This document shows, piece by piece, positions 40,878 through 49,341 of a stretch of 64,000 nucleotides of DNA (its first letter is position 1; every line of letters starts with the position of its first letter). The position numbers were made by a program, and so were the translations under genes. Below the pieces are notes generated by a model that made no database searches, was not told the DNA's origin, and worked only from the letters and a program-made list of their open reading frames with translations. The stretch is from positions 62,001 through 126,000 of the forward strand of contig NZ_AMRK01000007.1 in NCBI RefSeq assembly GCF_000299875.1, read 5' to 3'. Source of the stretch: Celeribacter baekdonensis B30 (lineage in GTDB: Bacteria > Pseudomonadota > Alphaproteobacteria > Rhodobacterales > Rhodobacteraceae).

Positions 40878-40899
40878 TGATCCTTCTCCCTTGGTTTTT

Positions 40900-42036
40900 C
40901 TATTTGAACATGTCGTCTGGAAAAGTGGCGATGGACACCGTGCCATCCTCACTTCCCAGTGCCAGATGCGTTCCGTCCCCGGACCACGCGACCGAAGTGA
41001 CGGCAACGCCGGTGCCTTCGCGCAGCATCATCTCCTCGGGTTGGCCCACCCGGCAAATCGTGACCAAACCATTGCTATAAACCACGGCGCAGAGGTCACG
41101 TTTACCGTGAACCGACAGCCGATCCACAATCGTCAACCCCGGTTTTCCCGTCGTGATCGGGTCCCCTTCGTGATCGCCAAATGGCAGTTCAGGCAGCGCC
41201 CAACCCACCACGCGGAAGGCCCCGGACGCGACCAGGGCCCGTGACGTTGCACTGAAATCCACCGACTGCACCGCCTGCGGAAAATCAACGATCCGATCCG
41301 CTTGCCCGGCAACGGCATCCACCACCAGAACAGATTTGTCGCGACACCCCGCAACCAACCAACGCACGCAGGGCGACCAGCGCATCGCCAAAACCTGACC
41401 CTGACAGGGCAGTGTCGTCAGAAGCTCAAGACCTTCGGCTTTGACGACACTGATATGCCCCGCCCCCCAACACGCCAACAGGCGCCCATCGTCTGACACC
41501 GCGATGTCACGCACATCATGCGTCAGCTCTGTGCTGCTCAGCGGTTCCCCGCCCTCAGCACTCACGACCGATATCTGATCGCCACGCCCGACCACGATCT
41601 GTGCCGCGCCCGGCATCGCAGTCAGTGCCGTGATGTCAACGCCCTCACTGGGCAGCAACCGCAGAAGCTGGCCGCGGGGCGTCGCGCGCCAAAGCTCTTC
41701 TCCCTCGCTATGGACAAAGGCAAATCCCTGTGGCCCAAGCGGGCACATTTTACTGTCTGGCAGCGCCGTGGCATCCCGGCTGGTCAGCGGCATCGGCAGT
41801 GGTTTTTCCCGCGCCCGAATGGTCATCCGGCCGGTGTCGAGTTCCTGCCGTATCCGTTTTTCCGGGCCTTCGGCATCCTTCACGCCGACAAAGGTCATGC
41901 GCCCGTCGGCCTGAACCACCGCAAGCGCCGTTCCGTCCATGTTGAACAGAACCTGCCGGATGTTTTGGTCCAAATCCCATGTCCGGGCCAACAAATCAAA
42001 AAGCGAGAGCGCCTGAGGCGGCATATGCTGTGTCAT
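40900..42036 (-). CDS. WD40-like beta-propeller protein
   Basis: 378 residues. Repeated blocks of about 40 residues, such as DIAVSDDGRLLACWGAGHISVV, AMRWSPCVRWLVAGCRDKSVLVVD and SVAWSGDGTHLALGSEDGTVSI, are WD40-type blades although the terminal W-D pairs are mostly lost. There is no signal peptide, so it should be cytoplasmic and act as a binding scaffold. It follows the coiled-coil gene directly (TGA then ATG) and precedes the 59-residue gene. Confidence 0.85.
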   Translation of the reverse strand: MTQHMPPQALSLFDLLARTWDLDQNIRQVLFNMDGTALAVVQADGRMTFVGVKDAEGPEKRIRQELDTGRMTIRAREKPLPMPLTSRDATALPDSKMCPLGPQGFAFVHSEGEELWRATPRGQLLRLLPSEGVDITALTAMPGAAQIVVGRGDQISVVSAEGGEPLSSTELTHDVRDIAVSDDGRLLACWGAGHISVVKAEGLELLTTLPCQGQVLAMRWSPCVRWLVAGCRDKSVLVVDAVAGQADRIVDFPQAVQSVDFSATSRALVASGAFRVVGWALPELPFGDHEGDPITTGKPGLTIVDRLSVHGKRDLCAVVYSNGLVTICRVGQPEEMMLREGTGVAVTSVAWSGDGTHLALGSEDGTVSIATFPDDMFK

Positions 42037-42327
42037 TCAGTTTTCCTTTTTCATAACGGTGTCGATTTCCGCATCCAGTGCAGAAAGACGCCCTTCCAAT
42101 GCATTGATCCTGTCGGCGCTGCGCTCCAACGCGGCCTCATTTTGGCGGCGCGCGACCTCGCGGGCCTCGTCAACCACGCCGTCCTCTTCGTCCTTCATGT
42201 CCAACACCATCATCCCACTGGCCTTTTGGTTCAGCCGCATATGCTCGACATTCGCCGCCGCGATGTCCTGTGTGACCTTCAGGCGATCCATGAGAATATC
42301 TTGAATGCTGCGTGATTGACCTGTCAT
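42037..42327 (-). CDS. Small coiled-coil protein, 96 residues
   Basis: From the ATG at 42327 (AAAGGGGGTCTCA upstream). The sequence has a central methionine-rich segment (MRLNQKASGMMVLDMKDEED) and a C-terminal coiled coil with heptad pattern (ALERSADRINALEGRLSALDAEID). No family is recognised. It is the first gene of a three-gene operon with the WD40-like protein. Confidence 0.7.
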   Translation of the reverse strand: MTGQSRSIQDILMDRLKVTQDIAAANVEHMRLNQKASGMMVLDMKDEEDGVVDEAREVARRQNEAALERSADRINALEGRLSALDAEIDTVMKKEN

Positions 42328-42377
42328 TGAGACCCCCTTTAAATGAGTGCTGTTTGACGCATTGAAGGGCCGACACG

Positions 42378-42656
42378 ATGATTGATCCCACCGACATTCG
42401 ATTTTTCCAAACGCTGGCGTTGGTGTGTCACCAAACCGATGGCGTGGACACGCACTGTCAAAACGCCATCCAGCAGGCGCTTGACACCCGTGATCCGCAA
42501 GACATGCGCGCGGCACGCCACGCCGTTGATGCGCTGGACGATGTGCTCAAAGATCAGATTTTGCAGCAGGTGCATCGGCGGATGGCCACCGATATTTCTG
42601 CGATATGGGATGTGATGTCCTACGCCTCGGGGCAAACCAAAGAGCGCCCGAACTGA
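42378..42656 (+). CDS. Small unknown protein, 92 residues
   Basis: It is divergent from the coiled-coil gene across only 50 bases, so the two probably share a promoter region. The sequence is helical, has cysteines at 17 and 27, and is not recognised. No signal or membrane span is visible. An ATG 4 bases later gives a different frame and is less likely. Confidence 0.6.
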   Translation: MIDPTDIRFFQTLALVCHQTDGVDTHCQNAIQQALDTRDPQDMRAARHAVDALDDVLKDQILQQVHRRMATDISAIWDVMSYASGQTKERPN

Positions 42657-43000
42657 GCCTGCATCGTACAAACCACACGGCCCTGTATGCAATTTCTCGT
42701 GCACGGCTATCCCCTCCCCTGAACATCCGGTCTTTCGTATGGGTCAGGCTATCGAAGCGACAGGATGACGCAATGAAATCCGCTTTAAACAGGTGGATTT
42801 TTGCCCAAATTCGTGGTGCGTTGGAAAAGTTGTAAAATAGCTTTACGGTTTCATTTTGAGGTTGGAACATATTGTTCCATAAGAGATTTTTCTGCAGTGC
42901 AGTATATTTTCCAAATCACGATCATTTCCGAGTCACCCTCTTGATTTCGTCCGATGATTCGCGCTGTTCTGGGTCATCTCAGGCCAATCAAGAGAGCCCC
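42657..43000. other. Promoter region of the GNAT gene
   Basis: 344 bases without a recognised gene. It is AT-richer than the surroundings in its second half and contains a perfect 17-base dyad at 42863-42879. Confidence 0.5.
42863..42879. promoter_or_regulatory. Perfect dyad upstream of the GNAT gene
   Basis: TGGAACA-TAT-TGTTCCA has two perfect 7-base arms. It is about 120 bases upstream of the acetyltransferase start and is a candidate regulator-binding site; the regulator is unknown. Confidence 0.5.
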
Positions 43001-43849
43001 ATGACCCGCTTTTCAACCGATCCGGCACCGCAAGATTTCGCCCTTCGGGAGGTCCGGCACGAGGATCTGCCGACCCTGATCCAACAGTTGAACGATCCCC
43101 GGATTGCCCCTTGGCTTGCTGCCGTGCCACAGCCCTTTGGCCCGTCCGAGGTCGATGCGCTGCTGGCCCATGGCCAGCATCCCGGTGAACATCTCTTCAT
43201 TGTCGAACAAGGCGGCGCAGTGGCGGGATGCCTGTGCATCGGGGCCTCACTTTGGTATTGGCTTGATCCGGCATTTTGGGGCCGCGGACTGATGCAATAC
43301 GCGCTACAGGTCGCCGTAGCCGCCCATTTCGCCACGCTCGCACCGCCGCTGATCGCCACATGCCACACGGATAATGCGGCGTCGCAGGCGCTGCTGACAC
43401 GGCTTGGTTTTTCACCTGCCCCAACCCAGCGTAAAATGTTTTTCCAAAGCACACAGTCGGCGCAGCTTTGCCGTGATTTTGTGATGACACCGGAACAATG
43501 GCATCTGTTGCACCCGCCGTTGATGGCCCTGAAGGACGTCAGCCTGCGTCCGGCGGAGCAAAAGGACGCCGCGACCTTGGTGCATATGTTGCCCCACACC
43601 GGATCACCGATCTGGCCAACGCCGGAAACGATCCGCGCGTTTATCGAAACGCATCGCTTTCGCGGCCCGCCAAGGGGCCTTTTCGTCATACTCGACGCGC
43701 ATCGCCGCAGCTTAGGCATGGCGCTTTTGACAAAAAACACGCCCGCTTTGCGCTTTCTGTCAGAAGAAGACACAGCCCGTCACCATGATCACGTCGCCGC
43801 CGCATTGGCGCAAGGCATCGGCGCTGTTCAGTCTTTCAGATGCGAATAA
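43001..43849 (+). CDS. GNAT-family N-acetyltransferase (tandem)
   Basis: 282 residues from the ATG at 43001 (AGAGAGCCCC upstream); the frame continues upstream but looks non-coding. The N-terminal ~160 residues have GNAT features (FALREVRHEDLPTLIQQLNDPRI, then the WGRGLMQYALQVAVAAHF acetyl-CoA loop and TDNAASQALLTRLGF). A second, shorter GNAT-like start (DVSLRPAEQKDAATLVHML) suggests a partial tandem. The substrate is unknown. Its 3' end overlaps the convergent regulator gene by 22 bases. Confidence 0.82.
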   Translation: MTRFSTDPAPQDFALREVRHEDLPTLIQQLNDPRIAPWLAAVPQPFGPSEVDALLAHGQHPGEHLFIVEQGGAVAGCLCIGASLWYWLDPAFWGRGLMQYALQVAVAAHFATLAPPLIATCHTDNAASQALLTRLGFSPAPTQRKMFFQSTQSAQLCRDFVMTPEQWHLLHPPLMALKDVSLRPAEQKDAATLVHMLPHTGSPIWPTPETIRAFIETHRFRGPPRGLFVILDAHRRSLGMALLTKNTPALRFLSEEDTARHHDHVAAALAQGIGAVQSFRCE

Positions 43850-45663
43850 ACCGTGTTGCGTGAGATGCCCAAACGGCGGGCGGTCAGCGCCACATTGCAC
43901 TGACAGATTTGAAAGACACGCCGCACCTCGAGGCATCGCTTTTCTCGCATCGGAACCCCCAAACAGCGACCACAGGCCCTAGTCTCGCTCTGTTGCGCCG
44001 GAAAGAAATGGTCCACCTGCGTCTCGCGTACGATCCCGGCGGGACAGCTTGCCACCAAGACCTGCAAATGATGCCGCAAATCGTTCAAATTACCAGACCG
44101 TTCCATTGACGCGAGCTTGCGCAGGGCCTTGGCCGACAGTTGATGCTGCGGCGACAAATCCGCCAGCATGATACGCGCCAATTTGTCGAAATCCGTACGC
44201 GCCTTGAGCCCCGGCAAATCAACAGTCAGCATGTTGACGCCCGCAATCGTTCTGGTCCGTATATGGGTTTCATCCTGCTGCGGCTGATCCGTCGCCACCA
44301 CATACCAATGCCCCGCCGCCACATCTCTGCGCACACTGTCCAGGAGCACGTTCAAATCGTCTGCGGCCAGACCCTTCAGCGCAGAAACATGCTCCAGCAC
44401 CAATGTGCCGCCCTGTGCCAGGGAGAGCCCCGACGGGGCGGTGGCCTGCATCAACTCCCCGATCACCCCGCGCATATCCGTGTCTTGGATCAGCCTGCGG
44501 CAGTCTACGGCGATCAACGGTTTGGCCGGATGCACATGTCGATGTATGACCTCGGCCATGGCGGTTTTGCCGCTTCCCGTTGCGCCGTGAATGCACACTG
44601 GCTGGCCCACATCCGCCGCCCGGCGCGCCACACGCAAGCATTCGCGCACCAGCTCGTCATCAAAGACAAGCTCCTGGTCCTGAGGTTCTAGCCGGTAAAG
44701 CCGCGGGGCACGTAGCGTCACTTCCTGCGCGGGCGTACCACCTGAGCGCGGGCGTGACATTGGGCGCAGCCGGGCGAAATAGCTCGCATTCAACCCATCC
44801 GAAAGCTCGACCGTGTCCCCCCGGATCAGTTTGCGCAGGATCGAGCGAAAGGTCCCGTTAAAAATTTCGCTGAACCGGCTTGTGGCCACACAGTTCAGAC
44901 CCGACAGCAATCTGGCCGAACTTCTGTTGGCGCCGGTGACATAACCCTCTTCGTTCACCGCTACCATGCCCACACTCTGCGTCGGCAAGTATTCGACTCT
45001 GGGATGGAATTGTATGATGTAATCCCGGCGATGGCTTTCGATGAACAATCGGTTTTCAATGTTCGTCGCTGCCAGACCGACCAGAGCTTTGGTGTGATAC
45101 TGGCGGGCAGACACTTCCGAGGACGCATCGAGCAATCCGACAATCTTGCCGTCCGACGCAAAAATCGGGGCGCAGACGCAGGACACCCCGCCGTGACGCG
45201 TAAAAAAATGCTCAGGCCCGGTCACCATACTGGTCTGCCCGGTGAACAGCGCCAGCCCAAGCGCATTCGTGCCGCGCAAATCTTCGCGCCAGATCGAGCC
45301 GGGGCGCACGCTGCGCGAACATTCGGCGGCGTGGAATTCAGCATCCATGATAGCGTCCAAAACGGTGCCGTTCGCATCCGCGAAAGCCGTCATATAATTC
45401 GTACCGGCAATCTGCGAACTCAAAAGCTCAAGTTCGGGTCGCACAATTTCCATCAGCCGTTCGTTCTGCTGGCGTGCGATTTGCAGCTCCTGATACGAGA
45501 TCACTGCCTCCACGGGCGCGCCACCGGGGTCCAGCCCCACGCGCAGACACCGCTGCCAACTGCTTGCAATCTCCTCAGGCATCGCGCCATGCGCAAATTG
45601 TTCACCTGCGTCCAACGCCGCGCGCGCTGTCATAAATGCTGTTTTCATACTCATGAAGCGCAC
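43828..45663 (-). CDS. AcoR-like regulator lacking the GAFTGA loop
   Basis: 611 residues. The N-terminal half is a GAF/PAS sensor of the AcoR type (ASSWQRCLRVGLDPGG, RGTNALGLALFTGQ, VVGLLD-like IVGLLDASSEV). The AAA+ domain keeps Walker A (GATGSGKT), but where activators have ELFGYEKGAFTGA it has GVIGELMQATAPSG, and Walker B is changed (LVLEHVSAL, no DE pair). A Fis-type helix-turn-helix ends the protein. It probably cannot drive sigma-54 open complex formation by the usual mechanism and may act at sigma-70 promoters or oppose the intact activator. Confidence 0.82.
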   Translation of the reverse strand: MRFMSMKTAFMTARAALDAGEQFAHGAMPEEIASSWQRCLRVGLDPGGAPVEAVISYQELQIARQQNERLMEIVRPELELLSSQIAGTNYMTAFADANGTVLDAIMDAEFHAAECSRSVRPGSIWREDLRGTNALGLALFTGQTSMVTGPEHFFTRHGGVSCVCAPIFASDGKIVGLLDASSEVSARQYHTKALVGLAATNIENRLFIESHRRDYIIQFHPRVEYLPTQSVGMVAVNEEGYVTGANRSSARLLSGLNCVATSRFSEIFNGTFRSILRKLIRGDTVELSDGLNASYFARLRPMSRPRSGGTPAQEVTLRAPRLYRLEPQDQELVFDDELVRECLRVARRAADVGQPVCIHGATGSGKTAMAEVIHRHVHPAKPLIAVDCRRLIQDTDMRGVIGELMQATAPSGLSLAQGGTLVLEHVSALKGLAADDLNVLLDSVRRDVAAGHWYVVATDQPQQDETHIRTRTIAGVNMLTVDLPGLKARTDFDKLARIMLADLSPQHQLSAKALRKLASMERSGNLNDLRHHLQVLVASCPAGIVRETQVDHFFPAQQSETRACGRCLGVPMREKRCLEVRRVFQICQCNVALTARRLGISRNTVYSHLKD

Positions 45664-45718
45664 GATCCTCCCCTTGATCCCAACAGTTTTACCCTGAAAT
45701 GCAGGAAATCAACGAGAA

Positions 45719-45735
45719 TGTTCAGTTTTTGAACA
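45719..45735. promoter_or_regulatory. Dyad upstream of the AcoR-like gene
   Basis: TGTTCA-GTTTT-TGAACA has perfect 6-base arms about 56 bases before the regulator start, and another TGTTCA half-site lies at 45750-45755. It could be an autoregulatory operator. Confidence 0.5.
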
Positions 45736-45872
45736 GCGAATGTGAAGGATGTTCAAAAAATCTGACCGTCATCAACGGCCAGCGCCGTGGCGCAGCTTGT
45801 CCAATGACAGGGGCCTCACGCCCCTGTCTGACACCCCCACAGATTGCAAAATGGCCTTGGGCTTATGTGGGC

Positions 45873-47051
45873 TTATTCGGTGTCGCCCGCCGCATCAGAA
45901 AAGGCCGCTTTGTCCGTCCCCAGCAGCGGGCCAAGCAGCGGGGCCGCGCGATCAAGGGTCATTTCACTGCGTGAGAACCGGATCGGCGTACGCAGTCCCT
46001 CAATCCCCTCTGGCGCAATCCGCAGGTTGCGCGCTTCGATCTGTGGCTCGGACAGGGCTTGGGCCACCGTGTTGATCGGCCCGACCGGCACCCCCGCCTG
46101 TTCAAGTGCGGCGATCAGATCATCCCTTGACCACGCGGTCGTGGCATGGACCAGCGTCGCGCAAAGCCTCTCGCGATGTGCGACCCGCGCTGGGTTGGTG
46201 GCGTAGTCCGGGTTGGTTTCCAGCCCCTCAAGCCCAAGCACACGGGTCAGTGCCGCGAATTGCCTGTCGTTGCCGCATGCGATGATCAGATGGCCGTCGG
46301 CGGAGGGGAACACCTGATAAGGCACGATATTGGGATGGGCGTTGCCCAACCGTGTGGGGGCAACACCGCCAAGGAGGAAATTGGTGGCCTGATTGGCAAG
46401 CACGCCCACGCCGCACTCCAACAGGGACAGGTCTACATGCTGGCCCAAACCCGAGCGCGCCCGCTCCGCCAGGGCGGCCTGAATACCGATCACCCCATAA
46501 AGGCCGGTGAACACGTCGATCCATGCGACGCCGACCTTTTGTGGTTCGCCACCGGGTTCGCCGGTCAAATCCATGATGCCGCACATGCCCTGTATGAGGA
46601 AATCATAGCCGGGCTGTTTGGCGCGCGGACCGTCCTGACCGAACCCGGTCACGGAGGCATAGACCAAGCGGGGGTTGAGTTTCGACACGCTGTCAAAATC
46701 AAGCCCAAATTTCACCAGCCCGCCGACCTTGAAGTTCTCAATCAAAACATCCGCATCGGCAATCAGCGCCTTGAGCCGGGACAAATCCTCGGGGTTGGAA
46801 AAGTCGCAGGTGACAGATCGCTTACCGCGATTGGCAGCATGAAAATAGGCCGCGACCTTTTCCGTGCCGCCATCAGGCAGCGGACGTTCGATAAAAGGCG
46901 GCCCCCAACGGCGCGTATCGTCGCCGTCCGGGGACTCGACTTTAATGACCTCAGCCCCCAGATCCGCCAAAGTCTGGCCGATCCAGGGACCGGCCAGAAT
47001 GCGGGCAAGCTCTACGACCTTGAGACCCTTGAGAGGTGCGTCGCTGATCAT
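45873..47051 (-). CDS. CaiB/BaiF-type CoA transferase
   Basis: 392 residues, family III CoA transferase. Typical blocks are LKVVELARILAGPWIGQTLADLGAEVIKVE at the N-terminus and YDFLIQGMCGIMDLTGEPGG, where the catalytic aspartate lies. The gene starts 3 bases after glutaryl-CoA dehydrogenase, so it probably makes glutaryl-CoA from glutarate using succinyl-CoA (or a similar donor) in lysine/aromatic degradation. Confidence 0.9.
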   Translation of the reverse strand: MISDAPLKGLKVVELARILAGPWIGQTLADLGAEVIKVESPDGDDTRRWGPPFIERPLPDGGTEKVAAYFHAANRGKRSVTCDFSNPEDLSRLKALIADADVLIENFKVGGLVKFGLDFDSVSKLNPRLVYASVTGFGQDGPRAKQPGYDFLIQGMCGIMDLTGEPGGEPQKVGVAWIDVFTGLYGVIGIQAALAERARSGLGQHVDLSLLECGVGVLANQATNFLLGGVAPTRLGNAHPNIVPYQVFPSADGHLIIACGNDRQFAALTRVLGLEGLETNPDYATNPARVAHRERLCATLVHATTAWSRDDLIAALEQAGVPVGPINTVAQALSEPQIEARNLRIAPEGIEGLRTPIRFSRSEMTLDRAAPLLGPLLGTDKAAFSDAAGDTE

Positions 47052-47054
47052 GGA

Positions 47055-48254
47055 TCAGCCGAACGCTTGCAGGCCAGTGATCGCGCGCCCGAGGATCAGC
47101 GCGTGCACGTCATGTGTGCCCTCATAGGTGTTCACCGTTTCCAGATTCTGCGCATGGCGCATCACATGATATTCGATCTGGATGCCGTTGCCGCCGTGCA
47201 TGTCACGGGCGTTGCGTGCAATATCCAACGCCTTGCCACAGTTGTTGCGTTTGATCAGCGAGATCATCTCGGGCGCGAACCGGCTCTCATCGAACAACCG
47301 ACCCACGCGCAGTGCCGCTTGCAGTCCGAGCGCAATCTCGGTCTCCATATCCGCGAGTTTCTTTTGGTAGAGCTGGGTCGCGGCCAGAGGGCGATTGAAC
47401 TGATGGCGGTCCAGCCCATATTGGCGCGCCCGATGAAAACAGTCTTCAGCCGCGCCCATCACACCCCAGGCAATGCCATAGCGCGCGCGGTTGAGACAAC
47501 CGAACGGACCACCCATCCCCTCAATATTCGGCAAAATCGCTTCTTCACCCACCTCCACATTGTCCATGACAATCTCGCCGGTGATTGAGGCCCGCAGGGA
47601 AAGCTTGCCACCGATTTTCGGTGCAGACAGGCCCTTCATACCTTTCTCAAGGATAAAGCCACGCACCTTGCCGCCATGCGCCTCCGATTTGGCCCAAACC
47701 ACGAACACATCGGCGATCGGGCTGTTGGAAATCCACATTTTCGAGCCAATCAGGCGATAGCCGCCGTCGGTCTTGATGGCGCGGGTTTTCATGCCCGCCG
47801 GGTCTGACCCCGCATCGGGTTCGGTCAGGCCAAAACAGCCGATATATGCGCCGCTAGCCAGTTTGGGCAGGTATTTTTGCTTTTGGGCCTCAGAGCCATA
47901 GGCATAGATCGGGAACATCACGAGCGAACTTTGCACCGACATCATCGAGCGATAGCCACTGTCCACACGTTCAATGGCCCGCGCGACCAGACCGTAGGAC
48001 ACATAGGAGGCCCCGACCCCGCCATATTCCTCGGGCACGGTCACGCCAAGCAACCCCAACTCACCCATTTCGCGGAAAATCTCCGGGTCTGTCCTTTCTT
48101 CAAGATAGGCCTCTGCGACGCGCGGTTGCAGGCGATCCTGCGCAAAACTATGCGCTGTCTCCGAGATCATGCGCTCTTCGTCGCTCAGTTGCTCGTCGAG
48201 CAAGAACGGATCAGCCCAATGAAACGAACTCCCTTTGTGGGATGGTGCAGACAT
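47055..48254 (-). CDS. gcdH: Glutaryl-CoA dehydrogenase
   Basis: 399 residues from the ATG at 48254; longer upstream starts overlap the divergent regulator gene. Acyl-CoA dehydrogenase features are [33 protein letters not shown] and the active-site glutamate in [23 protein letters not shown], the GcdH-type ending. It oxidises and decarboxylates glutaryl-CoA to crotonyl-CoA. The operon with the CoA transferase is divergent from a LysR gene. Confidence 0.92.
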   Translation of the reverse strand: MSAPSHKGSSFHWADPFLLDEQLSDEERMISETAHSFAQDRLQPRVAEAYLEERTDPEIFREMGELGLLGVTVPEEYGGVGASYVSYGLVARAIERVDSGYRSMMSVQSSLVMFPIYAYGSEAQKQKYLPKLASGAYIGCFGLTEPDAGSDPAGMKTRAIKTDGGYRLIGSKMWISNSPIADVFVVWAKSEAHGGKVRGFILEKGMKGLSAPKIGGKLSLRASITGEIVMDNVEVGEEAILPNIEGMGGPFGCLNRARYGIAWGVMGAAEDCFHRARQYGLDRHQFNRPLAATQLYQKKLADMETEIALGLQAALRVGRLFDESRFAPEMISLIKRNNCGKALDIARNARDMHGGNGIQIEYHVMRHAQNLETVNTYEGTHDVHALILGRAITGLQAFG

Positions 48255-48368
48255 GTTGGATCTCCTCATTTCGACCGGATGGATTCTATGGATTTCAGTG
48301 AAAATATGCATGGAAATCGCCGTTATAAAGCGATATTTACACATTACTTCATGCATAAAGAGAATGAT

Positions 48369-49268
48369 ATGAGGCAAAGACGCTTCCTCCCCTCCGTCAA
48401 ACTTCTCATGGCACTCGACGCGGTGGTGCGACACCGCTCGATCACGGCGGCGGCCGAAGAACTGAGTCTGACTCAGAGTACGGTGAGCCGTTTGATCCTG
48501 ACGCTGGAAGAGCAGCTGGGAAAAGATCTTTTCACCCGCGAACGTCGGCGGTTGATCCCCAATGCCGCCGCGATCAGTTATCAACGCGATGTGGCGCGCG
48601 CCCTCGACATGATTCAGCGGGCGTCGATGTCGGTGGTCACCAACCCCGATGGCGGCACCCTGTCGCTTGCGATCCTGCCCACCTTCGCGACGCGGTGGCT
48701 TGGGCCGCGTCTGAGCGGGTTTCTCAACGCCCATCCGGGTGTGGCCGTGAACATGTCCACGCGGATCGGTCGGTTTGATTTTGGCGGCGAAGTGTTCGAC
48801 GCCGCCATCTATTATGGTCAACAGAATTGGCCCGAGGCGCGTTCTATGAAGCTGTTTGATGAAACTGTAACGGCTTGTGTCTCACCCGGTTTCGCGGCCT
48901 CCCATCGGTTGCAAAATCTTGAGGACCTAACGGGCGTGCCAACGCTGCATCTTGAAAGCCGACCAAGCGTTTGGGCGGATTGGTTCGAAGGGCAAGGAGG
49001 CTCCGCGGCAGGAACGAACGGGATGATGATGGATCAGTTCTCAATGATGATTCAGGCGGCGATTTCCGGGCTTGGGATCGCGCTTCTACCAGATTATCTT
49101 GCCCGGATCGAAATCTCCGAAGGCCGGCTTGTGCCCGTGCTGCGCCAAGCCGTGCCTGTTCGGGGGGCATATTGGCTGGTTTGGCCGGCACAAAAGGACG
49201 ACCACGCGCCTTTGGTCTCATTCCGGAATTGGTTGTCTGTGGCGGCCCAACCAGAGAGCCCCTCCTGA
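48369..49268 (+). CDS. LysR-family regulator (GcdR type)
   Basis: 299 residues from the ATG at 48369 (AAGAGAATGAT upstream); another in-frame ATG at 48351 is possible. The N-terminal helix-turn-helix ([37 protein letters not shown]) and C-terminal LysR substrate domain are complete. Divergent from gcdH with a 114-base gap, the normal layout for a regulator of the glutarate genes. Confidence 0.92.
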   Translation: MRQRRFLPSVKLLMALDAVVRHRSITAAAEELSLTQSTVSRLILTLEEQLGKDLFTRERRRLIPNAAAISYQRDVARALDMIQRASMSVVTNPDGGTLSLAILPTFATRWLGPRLSGFLNAHPGVAVNMSTRIGRFDFGGEVFDAAIYYGQQNWPEARSMKLFDETVTACVSPGFAASHRLQNLEDLTGVPTLHLESRPSVWADWFEGQGGSAAGTNGMMMDQFSMMIQAAISGLGIALLPDYLARIEISEGRLVPVLRQAVPVRGAYWLVWPAQKDDHAPLVSFRNWLSVAAQPESPS

Positions 49269-49341
49269 CGGAACCGTCACATCCTGGCCGATCTCAGTGA
49301 CATGCCGGCGTTTTGCAAACAGGTGGTGACGGCAGACCGCT

